DNA from: Ohtaekwangia koreensis
GTDB taxonomy: Bacteria; Bacteroidota; Bacteroidia; Cytophagales; Cyclobacteriaceae
Length of the DNA stretch: 64,000 bases
NCBI RefSeq assembly: GCF_900167975.1
Contig: NZ_FUZU01000001.1
Coordinates: 2,627,331 to 2,691,330 of the forward strand
Reading direction: 5' to 3'
Under the pieces are notes generated by a model. That model was not told the DNA's origin, made no database searches, and saw nothing but the letters and a program-made list of their open reading frames with translations. Positions 28,040 to 37,272 of this stretch are shown piece by piece. Numbering within the stretch: position 1 is the first letter of the stretch; every line of letters begins with the position of its first letter. A program made the position numbers and the translations under genes.

Positions 28040-28085
28040 AAGAATATACGGGGGCTATAACTCCTTGTGTATTCTTCTTTTTTTA
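28040..28085 (+). terminator. Terminator after the OmpA gene
   Basis: AAGAATATAC (28040-28049) pairs with GTGTATTCTT (28067-28076) with one wobble, followed by a T-run at 28078-28084. It lies 21 bases after the OmpA stop and next to the convergent pseudogene end at 28086. Confidence 0.7.
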
Positions 28086-28321
28086 TCAATTCTCTCTGTC
28101 CATACGCTGGCATTTTTGCGTGACGCCATTTTTGGAGTTCGTGTATATCATGTGGCTAAACTCACCAGTCACACGCTCAATCGCATCGCCGTATTGTACT
28201 TCCCATATATACTTCTCATTTAATAAATGCATCTGATATAGCCCAACCGGGATATCAATTTTCTCTTCCAGGGAAGCGATTTTTCAGAGTCAGCAATCAC
28301 ATAAAGCTTCAAGGAAATCAT
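28086..28321 (-). pseudogene. Small ORF broken by a poly-A frameshift
   Basis: The minus strand reads MISLKLYVIADSEK, then after one missing base in an A-run (about 28273) continues IASLEEKIDIPVGLYQMHLL and on to GVTQKCQRMDREN, stopping at TGA 28086-28088. Adding one A restores a single frame of about 78 codons. No family is recognised. Homopolymer shifts can be phase-variable or simply sequencing or decay errors. Confidence 0.5.
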
Positions 28322-28628
28322 TCGTCATTCGCCATCTATAGTATAAAATAGATATTGATAAAAACATTCCGAAAGATCGTTAGACTATATCATTGACTTG
28401 CGTAGGGTATAATTACAAATATAGGTGAATGTAATTTTTTCTACCTTTTGTTTACTAGGCTCTTTGCAGTGTGAAGATCGATGAGCTTGTTGCCCCTGTA
28501 CGGACAAAACCGTGCGATCGCGGACAATGCTTGTGGGCGCTATAGTGGAATATACTGCAGTTAAAGGCTTTTCAGATTCTGGCATCATTATTAATACTGC
28601 ATTTAGGAAATAATTATGCGGTGTGCAT

Positions 28629-28970
28629 ATGAAGAAGTATCAGCTGGGCGGTTTTGAAGAAGTTGTTATGCTCACGGTGGGCATACTCTATAACGATGCT
28701 TATGGTGTATCGGTAAAAAAAGAGATCGAGCAACGGCTGACGCGTAAAGTAAGCGTGGGAGCGTTGCAGAGTGCTTTAAAAAGACTCGAAGATAAAGGGT
28801 ATCTCAAGTCGCACGAGGGTGAGGCAACACAGGAGCGGGCAGGAAGACCCAAGCGATATTTTGTTATTACGGCATTGGGCAAACGTTCACTTGAGCACAC
28901 CAGGAATACACGTGAAAATCTTTGGAAGGCAATTCCGGAGATAGCACTAAATCCAAGATTTACCGACTAA
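28629..28970 (+). CDS. PadR family transcriptional regulator
   Basis: 113 residues from ATG 28629 (MKKYQLGGFEEVVMLTV); a GTG six bases upstream is also in frame. The winged helix is clear: NDAYGVSVKKEIEQRLTRKV, VGALQSALKRLEDKGYL, and the wing EGEATQERAGRPKRYFVIT. Eleven bases separate it from the FtsX permease downstream. It is the second PadR/permease pair of the window; the two PadR proteins are similar but clearly diverged. Confidence 0.9.
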   Translation: MKKYQLGGFEEVVMLTVGILYNDAYGVSVKKEIEQRLTRKVSVGALQSALKRLEDKGYLKSHEGEATQERAGRPKRYFVITALGKRSLEHTRNTRENLWKAIPEIALNPRFTD

Positions 28971-28981
28971 CCACTATATTA

Positions 28982-31600
28982 ATGCATCAACCTCCTGGTA
29001 TATTCTTGCGCTTCTTCCGGTGGTTTTGCAGACCGGACCTTCGAACCTATATTGAGGGAGACCTGGTAGAGCTATATAATGAGCACCGGGAGAAAAAAGG
29101 AAAGCGCATTGCTGACTGGCGTTTTGCTTTTGATGTGCTGCTTCTGCTTCGGCCCTCTATGATTAAATCCTTTCGCGGACTACAACCTGTTAACAACCCT
29201 GCTATGATCAAAAGTTATTTTACCATTGGCTGGAGAAATCTTCTTAGAAATAAAGGATACTCCATCATCAACATCGGAGGACTTGCTATCGGAATGGCCG
29301 TTGCTATTCTTATCGGGCTTTGGGTATATGATGAAATTTCATACGATAAAAACTTTAATAACTATACACGTATAGCGCGCGTGATGCAGAACCAGACCTT
29401 CGATGGTCAGGTAGAAACCTGGGGAAGCCAGGCCATGCAGCTTGGCCCCGAGCTTCGCAGCAGCTATAGTAATTACTTTGATCATGTGGTGATCGCTACA
29501 TTTCCAGGTGACCATAAACTTACTTTTAACAACAAGACGATAACCATGAATGGGAGTTTTGCTGAACCAGCCATTGCTGACATGCTTACCCTCGATATGG
29601 TAGAGGGAACGCGCAAGAGTCTGAACGGTATAAATGGAGCATTGCTCTCACGCTCGGCAGCACATGCGCTCTTTGGTAATGATGACCCGATCAACAAGAT
29701 GATTCGTGTAGACCATGACTTTGACGCAACGGTGACGGGTATATATGAAGACCTTCCTGGGAATTGTTCGTTTGCCGGCTGCAATGTTATGCTTTCATGG
29801 CAAATCATCGGGCCGGGCCTGGAGCAACGGACAGGGTGGGGGAACAGCTGGTTTCAATGCCTGGTACAACTTCGTGAAAATGTTAACCTCTCCGTTGCAT
29901 CGGAAGGTATAAGAGATGCCAAGATGAAACGCGTGTTGGTAGAGGATGATGATGCAAGGTTCAAGCCTGCGCTCTTCCTTCATCCGATGAATCGCTGGCG
30001 TTTATACTCTGAGTTTGAGAACGGAGTATATGCCGGTGGAAAAATACAGTATATACGTATGCTGGTGCTCATTGGTGCCTTTGTATTGCTACTCGCCTGT
30101 ATAAATTTTATGAATCTCAGCACAGCGCGATCCGAACAACGCGCTAAAGAAGTAGGTATACGTAAATCGATCGGCTCGCAGCGCATACAACTCGTCAGCC
30201 AGTTTTTTTCGGAGTCATTGCTGGTGGCGTTACTAGCAAGTATATTCTCATTAATGATCGTGCAACTGGCACTGCCATGGTTCAATGAAGTGTCAGGGAA
30301 AAGCCTGAGTATACTTTGGAGCTCATCATGGTTCTGGTTTTCATGCGTTGGGTTTGCGGCCGTTACCGGGCTTATATCAGGAACCTATCCTGCACTGTTC
30401 CTCTCATCGTTTCAGCCGGTAAAAGTTTTGAAGGGTACATTCAAAGCTGGTCGCAATGCCTTTCTGCCCCGTAAGGTGTTGGTGGTGGTACAATTCACCG
30501 TATCAGTTACATTGATTGTGTGTACGGTTATTATACTCAAACAAATAAAATTTGCGCAGAACAGGCCTATAGGATATAGTATAAATGGTGTTGTGTCGGT
30601 GCCCATACGCGATGCTGTGGTGATGAAGCACTACGATGTTCTTCGTGATGAGTTACTGAAGACCGGTATGGTCGAGGAAGTAGCCGCATCAGAGAGTGCG
30701 ATCACCGCTACCTTTACCACCAACAGTGGTTTCAACTGGCATGGCAAAGACCCCAACCGGACCGAGGAGTTTGTTACCACCGGGGTGACGCACGAGTTTG
30801 GTAAAACCATTGGCTGGAAGATGAAAGCCGGAAGAGATTTTTCCAGAGATATAGCAAGCGATTCATCGGCCTTCATTATAAATGAGGCTGCCGCAAAATA
30901 TCTCGGCATCAATGATGTGTTGGGTGAAACGATGATCTGGGGTACCAATGGTGAGTGGAAAATTATCGGTGTTGTCGAGGACATGGTAACGCAGTCTCCC
31001 TATAATTCGGTTGAGCCTATGATCTTCTTTCTGGAGTCCAATCGTATAGCCTGGATACAGTTCAACCGGGTAAACATGAAATTGAATCCGGATGCAAATG
31101 CTGCGGAAGCCTTGGCTAAAATTGCGCCTATATTTAAAAAATACGATCCTGAAACTGCAGTGGAGTATATGTTTGCAGACCAGGAGTTCGGTATGAAGTT
31201 CGATGAAGAAAGACGCATTGGCAACCTTGCGATGGTCTCTACGGTCCTGGCTATATTTATCAGTTGCCTGGGGTTGTTTGGCCTTGCGTCCTTTGTAGCA
31301 TCACAGCGCACCAAGGAGATCGGCATCCGTAAAATCCTGGGAGCTTCTATACCACAGCTATGGCAACTGCTGTCCAAAGACTTTGTTGTCCTTGTCATTA
31401 TCTCCTGTGTAATATCAGTTCCGTTTTCATTCTACTTCATGCGCGATTGGCTTACGCAATACGACTATCGCATAGATATATCCTGGCAGGTATATGCCGT
31501 GGCATGGCTGGGTTGTATGATGGTCACCCTGCTCACCATAAGTTTTCAATCATTACGAACCGCCCTGCAAAATCCTGTCGGTGCATTAAGGTCTGAATGA
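28982..31600 (+). CDS. FtsX/MacB-type ABC transporter permease with N-terminal prefix domain
   Basis: 872 residues from MHQPPGIFLRFFRWF; a longer frame from 28922 would overlap the PadR gene. Prefix domain about 1-75 (IEGDLVELYNEHREKKGKR), then MIKSYFTIGWRNLLRNKGYS opens the FtsX part. The first helix is at about 95-115 and three central helices lie at about 350-480, and three at the C-terminus. FtsX signatures: QRAKEVGIRKSIGSQ and QRTKEIGIRKILGAS. As with the copy at 9728, no ATPase gene is nearby. The substrate is unknown; related MacB permeases export lipids, antibiotics or peptides or transmit stress signals. Confidence 0.9.
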   Translation: MHQPPGIFLRFFRWFCRPDLRTYIEGDLVELYNEHREKKGKRIADWRFAFDVLLLLRPSMIKSFRGLQPVNNPAMIKSYFTIGWRNLLRNKGYSIINIGGLAIGMAVAILIGLWVYDEISYDKNFNNYTRIARVMQNQTFDGQVETWGSQAMQLGPELRSSYSNYFDHVVIATFPGDHKLTFNNKTITMNGSFAEPAIADMLTLDMVEGTRKSLNGINGALLSRSAAHALFGNDDPINKMIRVDHDFDATVTGIYEDLPGNCSFAGCNVMLSWQIIGPGLEQRTGWGNSWFQCLVQLRENVNLSVASEGIRDAKMKRVLVEDDDARFKPALFLHPMNRWRLYSEFENGVYAGGKIQYIRMLVLIGAFVLLLACINFMNLSTARSEQRAKEVGIRKSIGSQRIQLVSQFFSESLLVALLASIFSLMIVQLALPWFNEVSGKSLSILWSSSWFWFSCVGFAAVTGLISGTYPALFLSSFQPVKVLKGTFKAGRNAFLPRKVLVVVQFTVSVTLIVCTVIILKQIKFAQNRPIGYSINGVVSVPIRDAVVMKHYDVLRDELLKTGMVEEVAASESAITATFTTNSGFNWHGKDPNRTEEFVTTGVTHEFGKTIGWKMKAGRDFSRDIASDSSAFIINEAAAKYLGINDVLGETMIWGTNGEWKIIGVVEDMVTQSPYNSVEPMIFFLESNRIAWIQFNRVNMKLNPDANAAEALAKIAPIFKKYDPETAVEYMFADQEFGMKFDEERRIGNLAMVSTVLAIFISCLGLFGLASFVASQRTKEIGIRKILGASIPQLWQLLSKDFVVLVIISCVISVPFSFYFMRDWLTQYDYRIDISWQVYAVAWLGCMMVTLLTISFQSLRTALQNPVGALRSE

Positions 31601-31738
31601 GACAGTATATCATGACAATTAGCAAGCGATTGAAACAAAGCATGTGTGCTACCTGAGTAACGTAAATTACTTATATATATAGCGTTAGTTGAGTATTAAG
31701 CGGAAATAGAATTTCAGGCTTTCTTTAGGTCAACCAAT

Positions 31739-32182
31739 TCACGAGTTGTCCAACGACTTACTTAGCCACTCTTTAGCTGATTGAAGGTCCTCGAACATGG
31801 CAGTAGACATCTTTGCTGATGATTGATTTTCTTTATTCATTTCCAGGTAATTTGCTACTGGCATTTGCCCGAATACATCACCCGGCAATACAAATGCGAC
31901 ATGCCGTATACCTTCGGACAACGCTCGTGGATTCCAATCTTTAGCTGCCCACTCTTCACTTAAGAGTGCTACCAGTTTGGATGTATCTGCAAGCCAGCCA
32001 ATTTTCCCATGGACTTTCTTTTTCTCAACCATGAATTGCAATCCGAGGTTAAGGAAATTTTTAAATTCGTCATCGGTCATAAAGCCTATTGGCGAGAAAA
32101 TGATGCACGGTACTTTCTCGTCATATTCGAGTGTTCCATTTTCCTTCGTGTACAATCTGATAACTTCCGACAGGTGGCTCAT
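31739..32182 (-). CDS. Hypothetical STAS/SpoIIAA-like protein
   Basis: 147 residues, cytoplasmic. The sequence starts with a strand (TLEYDEKVPCIIFSPIGFMT), then a helix, then a GKIGWLADTSKLVALLSEEW segment and HVAFVLPGDVFGQ. The strand-helix order and a WLADTSKL phrase recall small STAS-like proteins common in Bacteroidota, where they are uncharacterised. No catalytic residues are seen. Single gene. Confidence 0.55.
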   Translation of the reverse strand: MSHLSEVIRLYTKENGTLEYDEKVPCIIFSPIGFMTDDEFKNFLNLGLQFMVEKKKVHGKIGWLADTSKLVALLSEEWAAKDWNPRALSEGIRHVAFVLPGDVFGQMPVANYLEMNKENQSSAKMSTAMFEDLQSAKEWLSKSLDNS

Positions 32183-32612
32183 ATTTATAGCATTGAATAT
32201 TCGATTAACACAGCAGCACTATTACCTTTAGGAAACGCTGCTTTTATGTTCACTCAAATTTATTCAAGCCCGTACAGGAATAAAATATAGAATATACTTA
32301 AAGGAATGTCCGCATTTTTACACAGAGTGCACTAAGTAACTCATTGATGCTTTCAGAAAAGGAAACTTGATATATGAGTTCTTTAAAATCCTATCCTAAT
32401 ATTTCACCAGAATTATAGTCACTCTTTAGCCGATTCTATATATGTAAAATGATATAGTCAATTTTGGTAGCCTACCATCGATGGTTTATGACAGCGTTCC
32501 CAGAGCATCTCAACAACTTTTACATTTCGTTTACTTTTTTTTACAAATCCTTAACTAAACCGAGCGCAAAGACTTGTAGGTTCGCCAGATCCCGGTATAG
32601 CAAAAAAGTAAA
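32183..32612. other. Intergenic region between divergent genes
   Basis: About 430 bases with no gene; short frames on the + strand overlap the end of the neighbouring minus-strand gene. It should hold the promoters of 31739-32182 and of the lipoprotein at 32613, but no exact TAnnTTTG pair was located. Confidence 0.35.
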
Positions 32613-33647
32613 ATGATGAGCCACTTGTATGTATATATATTATTGTTGTTTGTTTTTTGCGCTTCCTGTAAAGAGCAAAACAAAACCGAGCTGCCAAAGA
32701 ATGAAATCAAGTCTAAGACCAAAGACGTAATCCCTTCCTATGGACCTAACAGTGTTACGCGCAGTGTGAAGCAAGATCGAAAGGGTAACCTTTGGATTGC
32801 CTCCTGGGAAGGTGTTTTTCGCTATGATGGGAAGTCGTTTACCAATCTCACCAGTGAGATAAGTACAGCTCGTTTTTTTTCAATTTTAGAAGATAGGAAA
32901 GGCAACTTGTGGTTCGGCACTATTGGTTCGGGCGTTTATTATTACGATGGAGGATCTTTTCAAAATTTCACAACCAGGGATGGGCTAATCAACAATGAGA
33001 TTGTTTGTATTTATGAAGACAGGAGCGGAAACATATGGTTCGGCGCCAATGGTGGAGTAAGCCGCTATGATGGGATGTCGTTTCGAAATTATACGATGAG
33101 CGGAAATGTTATGAGTGAAGATAGAACAGGTAGATCCTTGCCGGACGTACGGCCCTCGAATGAAGTCAGTTCAATATTGGAAGACAAAACGGGAAGATTC
33201 TGGTTTGGCACAAAGGGCAACACCTTTGTTTATGATGGAAAAGCATTTGCTGTTTTTAGCTATAACGGAAAACCTTTTACGAATGTCCGCTCGATAATCG
33301 AAGATAGGAAAGGCAATGTTTGGCTTGGCGGCAATGATGGACTTTGGCGCTATGACGGCAGTGTATGTACCAATGTCGCGCAGAAGTTTGGTGGCTTTGT
33401 CTATAAAGACAGAAGTGGAATCATTTGGACAAGTTTGGAAACTTCGGAAGGGTGGGCCCTTTCGCGTTATGATGAAAAGTCTGTGTCCACTAACAAGCCA
33501 ACGGTGACGGAGATAAAATCAAAGGAAGTGATTTTTGGAATTTTGGAAGCCCGTGATGGAAGCATTTGGTTTGCCGGTGCGAGTGGAGTATATCGTTATG
33601 ATGGCAATACCATTACTGACTTTAGACGTAAAGAGGTTAAGAAGTAA
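32613..33647 (+). CDS. Stand-alone two-component-regulator-type propeller lipoprotein
   Basis: 344 residues. A lipoprotein-like signal (LLFVFCASCK, Cys19) is followed by about seven propeller repeats of the form DRKGNLWFGTIGSGVYYYDG. These are the Reg_prop repeats normally found as periplasmic sensors of giant histidine kinases. Here there is no Y_Y_Y domain, membrane helix or kinase; the protein ends after the last blade (GNTITDFRRKEVKK). It may be a periplasmic ligand-binding or accessory protein, or the sensor half of a split kinase. No kinase gene is adjacent. Confidence 0.82.
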   Translation: MMSHLYVYILLLFVFCASCKEQNKTELPKNEIKSKTKDVIPSYGPNSVTRSVKQDRKGNLWIASWEGVFRYDGKSFTNLTSEISTARFFSILEDRKGNLWFGTIGSGVYYYDGGSFQNFTTRDGLINNEIVCIYEDRSGNIWFGANGGVSRYDGMSFRNYTMSGNVMSEDRTGRSLPDVRPSNEVSSILEDKTGRFWFGTKGNTFVYDGKAFAVFSYNGKPFTNVRSIIEDRKGNVWLGGNDGLWRYDGSVCTNVAQKFGGFVYKDRSGIIWTSLETSEGWALSRYDEKSVSTNKPTVTEIKSKEVIFGILEARDGSIWFAGASGVYRYDGNTITDFRRKEVKK

Positions 33648-33879
33648 GTGCAAATCTATCAGGAAGAAAGGTATTACAGTATTTCAGCTGTATACTATAT
33701 ATAGCATTGCCTTCGTCGGTGCCTTGCTGGTTTTCATGAGTTGACAAGCGGATAACACTTAACTCGTTGTTTATTTACTTCAGCCGCGAAACAAATCAGG
33801 CCCGCATGAGGTTATCACTGATTGCAGCTATTGACTATATTTGTGATGATGATACTTAATATTAAGGATATATATATAT

Positions 33880-35091
33880 ATGTATCGAGCCATTCGCTTT
33901 CTAGTCATTATCTCCTTTTGTCTTGGTTGTTATTCATCTCTGCAGGCGCAGGAATTTGAGCCTAATTATGTTGAGACAAAAGTCCCGGAGTATGTGCTGC
34001 CTGATGTTTTGAAATCTGCGACAGGTAAACTCGTTGGTAATCGCAAGGAGTGGGAGCGATCCAGGCGAAATGAAATCCTGACGCTACTGGAAGATAATAT
34101 CTATGGTCAAATGCCAACGGTATATGACAGCATCCGGTATGCGATCGCAAGCGAGAACAAAATGAGTATGCAGGGACGGGCGCATTTGAAAGAAATCCTG
34201 ATCGAAGTTTTCAATCACGGAAAGTCGGTGAAAATAAACCTTGTTCTGTTTGTTCCAAACAATGCTCGAAAGCCGGTGCCTGCTTTTGTTTTAATCAACA
34301 ATCGAAGTAAAGATAACATGGACCCGGCGCGGGATATAAAAAGTAATTTCTGGCCTGCAGAAGTAGTGATAGATGCTGGCTATGCCATCGCAGCATTCCA
34401 TGTAGATGATCTTGCTCCGGACCATAAAGATCTTTTTATCAATGGCGTGCTAGAGTTGTATCCAGAGCAACTGAAGGCTGATAATGGAATGAGAGCTATA
34501 GGAGCGTGGGCCTGGGGAGCCAGCCGTGTCATGGACTACCTTGAGAAGGACTCGTTGATCGAGAAAGATAAAGTTGTGGTAGTGGGTCATTCGCGCGGAG
34601 GTAAAGCCTCGCTATGGGCGGCAGCGCAAGACGAGCGATTTGCTATTTGCGTTACAAATTGTTCCGGAAATACCGGGGCAGCACTGTCACGGAGGAAATT
34701 TGGAGAAAGGATCGCTGTGATTAACACCGCTTTTCCACATTGGTTTAATAACAACTATAAAGCATTCAATAACAAGGAAGACTTACTGCCGGTTGATCAG
34801 CACATGCTTATAGCATTGATCGCCCCACGTCCCGTGTATGCAACTAGTGCGTCTGAGGATCTGTGGGCTGATCCAAAAGGAACATTTCTTTGTCTAAAAA
34901 ATGCAGAGCCGGTTTTTTCATTATATGGGCTAAAGTCTTTACTTCCTGAAGAGCCACCGCCTATAGATAAGCCTATCATTCAATCACCGATCGCCTATCA
35001 CAACCGAGCAGGTAAGCACGACCTTACGTTATATGATTGGAAGAGCTTCATAAAATTTGCTGACTATCATTTTAAGCCTGGGTATAAATAG
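33880..35091 (+). CDS. CE15-like carbohydrate esterase (glucuronoyl esterase type), exported
   Basis: 403 residues with signal peptide 1-24 (ending LQAQ). The serine-hydrolase core shows GAWAWGASRVMDYLE, the nucleophile Ser238 in VVGHSRGGKASLWAAAQDER, then NCSGNTGAALSRRKFGE, FPHWF, the LPVDQHMLIALIAPRPVY block and a SEDLWADPKG acid region. The catalytic His is probably the one in [15 protein letters not shown] near the end. This matches bacterial CE15-like enzymes, which cleave glucuronate esters between lignin and xylan; here the nucleophile motif is GHSRGG rather than GCSRxG. A fragment of a paralogue's last 39 codons lies at 49974-50090. Confidence 0.85.
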   Translation: MYRAIRFLVIISFCLGCYSSLQAQEFEPNYVETKVPEYVLPDVLKSATGKLVGNRKEWERSRRNEILTLLEDNIYGQMPTVYDSIRYAIASENKMSMQGRAHLKEILIEVFNHGKSVKINLVLFVPNNARKPVPAFVLINNRSKDNMDPARDIKSNFWPAEVVIDAGYAIAAFHVDDLAPDHKDLFINGVLELYPEQLKADNGMRAIGAWAWGASRVMDYLEKDSLIEKDKVVVVGHSRGGKASLWAAAQDERFAICVTNCSGNTGAALSRRKFGERIAVINTAFPHWFNNNYKAFNNKEDLLPVDQHMLIALIAPRPVYATSASEDLWADPKGTFLCLKNAEPVFSLYGLKSLLPEEPPPIDKPIIQSPIAYHNRAGKHDLTLYDWKSFIKFADYHFKPGYK

Positions 35092-35265
35092 TTTGCATGT
35101 AATATTTACTTTCTGTTGTGATATCATCTCACAGATATAGGTATGCTCAGACACATGAATGATGAAGATACTTGTTCTCTAAATATAGCTTTAGATCGGC
35201 AGCGCTCTATGCAAGCAAAGTATGTAAATTAGAACCCTTGTACTTCTTTATTTTTTTTTCTAATA

Positions 35266-35312
35266 CTTGTAATATAAAGTCATCACCATCCGTGATGACT
35301 TTATATTACAAG
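35266..35312. terminator. 20-bp perfect inverted repeat between convergent genes
   Basis: The arms 35266-35285 and 35293-35312 are exact complements of 20 bases around a seven-base loop (CCATCCG). It sits between the CE15-like gene and the convergent metallo-hydrolase gene. A T-tract precedes it on the + strand, but no U-run follows on either strand, so it is not a textbook terminator. It could act as a two-way barrier. Confidence 0.65.
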
Positions 35313-35381
35313 CCAAATTCATACCCTTATTCTTAAATGGATCTGCATCTCCCTAAAGAGTTTACATGTTCCAAATATATA

Positions 35382-36581
35382 TCATCGGTATAGATTGGCA
35401 GATTGTTTATAAACGAGCTTCCAGCCTTCTTTTAATTTAGAATACGTTTCTGTTACGAAGACCGTGGTGGCCTCTTTACCTTCTAACTTCAGAGTTTCTA
35501 AATACGTCATCACAGCTGTATTTTCACTTGAGCACACGATCCTGAAATCTTCTGCAGCCAATGATTCTATTTTGATTTTTGGCTCCGTGACATAGGCTTT
35601 AGCAAATTCTGATTTGGTAAATTGTTTGCCTTGCGCAGTTCGCAGAATGAAATTGTCTGACAAATATTTGGTTTGTAAGTCCTGCTTGCCTTTCAGAGTC
35701 TCACGGAGTATATCTGCTTGCTGTTTGGAGAGAAGTTTAAGTAAAGGTTCTTCCTGAATGTACTTTGTTAGTTCATAAATTGAGACAGGTCCGTTATGGG
35801 TTGGATAGAGTGTTTTGACTTTATTATCGATGGCAATTTTCTCGATGTGTTTTAGATTTTGATCAGCCAGTTGTTTGTCCTCGTGAAAGAAGTGCTCGCG
35901 TACATGATGTCCATCAGGTGCTAGTCCGCCATCCTGCGCTTTAAACGTTCCGACAAAAGCATCACCAACAAAAAGATTTTCTTCGATGAGCACAAGTAAG
36001 TCGCCAGGAGTATGCCCACCCGGTATAGGAATGATTTTTCCATGTACTCCGTACTGTGCAAGGTCAATGCTCAGATTATCTACTATAATGTCGGGAGTGA
36101 AGGGAGTATAGCTTAAATCAGAATACGGGCGAAGTCGGGTTCCCCAGACGCTTACATCTTCGCTTTTTGATAATTCAGTTTTGCCGCTTTTGAATTTATT
36201 CAAGTCGCCTTTGCCGCCTGCAATTGGTATATGGAAGGTCTGTTGAAGAAAGCGGGCATTACCAGCGTGGTCGCCATGGCCGTGCGTTACAATGGCTAGG
36301 GCAATGCTCTCAGGTTTGAATCCAAGCCGTTTAATAGAATTGATTAAACTGTCCTGATAACCTGCAATGGGAACACCGGTTTCAATCAAGATTAGTTTGT
36401 CAGTATTCCCCTTTACAAGATAAGCTTCAGAAAAATAATTCTGAATGTGAAAGACCTTCTGCTCGAGAGCGTGATTTTTATTTTGAGCATGTACTATAAA
36501 ATTACCTGTTACCAGAATGATTATTAATACAAGAGAAAGTGTTTTACTCTTGCTTGAGTTGATCCATTTTTTCATTTTCAT
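35382..36581 (-). CDS. Exported metallo-beta-lactamase-fold hydrolase with C-terminal NTF2-like domain
   Basis: 399 residues with a signal peptide (about 1-33, ending VHAQ). The metal-binding motif THGHGDHAG (His100, His102, Asp104, His105) is followed by PIPGGHTPGDL and GDAFVG, giving the binuclear zinc site of MBL-fold enzymes, and TLYPTHNGPV supplies a late His. The last 110 residues look like an NTF2-type domain (FAKAYVTEPKIKIESLAAED). It resembles SoxH/subclass-B3-like hydrolases; the substrate is unknown and resistance is not implied. It lies downstream of a Crp/Fnr-type gene on the same strand. Confidence 0.85.
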   Translation of the reverse strand: MKMKKWINSSKSKTLSLVLIIILVTGNFIVHAQNKNHALEQKVFHIQNYFSEAYLVKGNTDKLILIETGVPIAGYQDSLINSIKRLGFKPESIALAIVTHGHGDHAGNARFLQQTFHIPIAGGKGDLNKFKSGKTELSKSEDVSVWGTRLRPYSDLSYTPFTPDIIVDNLSIDLAQYGVHGKIIPIPGGHTPGDLLVLIEENLFVGDAFVGTFKAQDGGLAPDGHHVREHFFHEDKQLADQNLKHIEKIAIDNKVKTLYPTHNGPVSIYELTKYIQEEPLLKLLSKQQADILRETLKGKQDLQTKYLSDNFILRTAQGKQFTKSEFAKAYVTEPKIKIESLAAEDFRIVCSSENTAVMTYLETLKLEGKEATTVFVTETYSKLKEGWKLVYKQSANLYR

Positions 36582-36652
36582 TTTTATATTTTTTGTAATT
36601 CAGTTGTCCCTAGTGACGATGCAAAAGTGAGGCTGAGTGAAAAAAATAAAAA

Positions 36653-36696
36653 TGAACTGGTTCAGGAAAATAGGTTGAACTAGTTCAACCTATTTT
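36653..36696. promoter_or_regulatory. Two palindromes with a shared TGAACTrGTTCA core
   Basis: TGAACTGGTTCA at 36653-36664 (one mismatch) and a perfect 30-base palindrome at 36667-36696 with core TTGAACTAGTTCAA, centres 23 bases apart. The 5-4-5 layout (TTGAA-4-TTCAA) is that of Crp/Fnr-family operators. They lie upstream of the hydrolase gene and overlap the stop codon of the Crp/Fnr-type gene. The larger one could instead end its transcript. Confidence 0.6.
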
Positions 36697-37272
36697 GGAT
36701 TTACGGTTGCGTATCTTACTTAAATATTCGTTGCTAAAACCAAGATAGGAGGCCAGGGCATACTGCGGAACACGTCTAGCGATCTCCGAATACTTGCTCA
36801 TAAATTCATCGTAGCGTTCTTCGGCGGATTTTGTAAAATTGGATAGCAATCTTTTTTGATGAAATGCCAGGGAGCGTTGCGTGATGATGCGTTCGAATTT
36901 TTCGAGCTTAGGGATCTGGCGCAGAAAAGTTTGCTCATCCTCGTAATCAATTTGTATCAGCACGGAATCTTCCAGTGCTTCAACGAACAACGTGGCGGGC
37001 TCCTGATAGATCAAACTGCTGTAGTCAGAAATCCACCAGTCTTCAATGGCAAAAACCAAAGTGTGTTCTTTGCCCTCGTTGTCTACCAGGTAGCCTCTGA
37101 ATGCTCCCTTTACAACATAACTCTTGCTTTTGCATACAAAGCCAGGTTGCACGATAAACTGTCGCTTTCTGACTTTTGTTATTTTCATAAAAGGTAATAG
37201 AAGATTTTGCTCCTCTTCTGTGAGCTCCACATACCTTGCTATGTATTCAAAAACCGGCGAGAAATCATTCAT
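36685..37272 (-). CDS. Crp/Fnr family transcriptional regulator
   Basis: 195 residues. A cyclic-nucleotide-binding-like barrel fills about 20-120 (FIVQPGFVCKSKSYVVKGAFRGYLV), followed by a long dimer helix (FERIITQRSLAFHQKRLLSNF) and a short C-terminal helix-turn-helix region (RVPQYALASYLGFSNEYLSKIRNRK). There is no Cys cluster for an iron-sulphur centre and no clear cAMP phosphate pocket, as is usual in this Bacteroidota group. The downstream hydrolase gene, separated by operator-like palindromes, is the likely target. Confidence 0.9.
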   Translation of the reverse strand: MNDFSPVFEYIARYVELTEEEQNLLLPFMKITKVRKRQFIVQPGFVCKSKSYVVKGAFRGYLVDNEGKEHTLVFAIEDWWISDYSSLIYQEPATLFVEALEDSVLIQIDYEDEQTFLRQIPKLEKFERIITQRSLAFHQKRLLSNFTKSAEERYDEFMSKYSEIARRVPQYALASYLGFSNEYLSKIRNRKSKIG

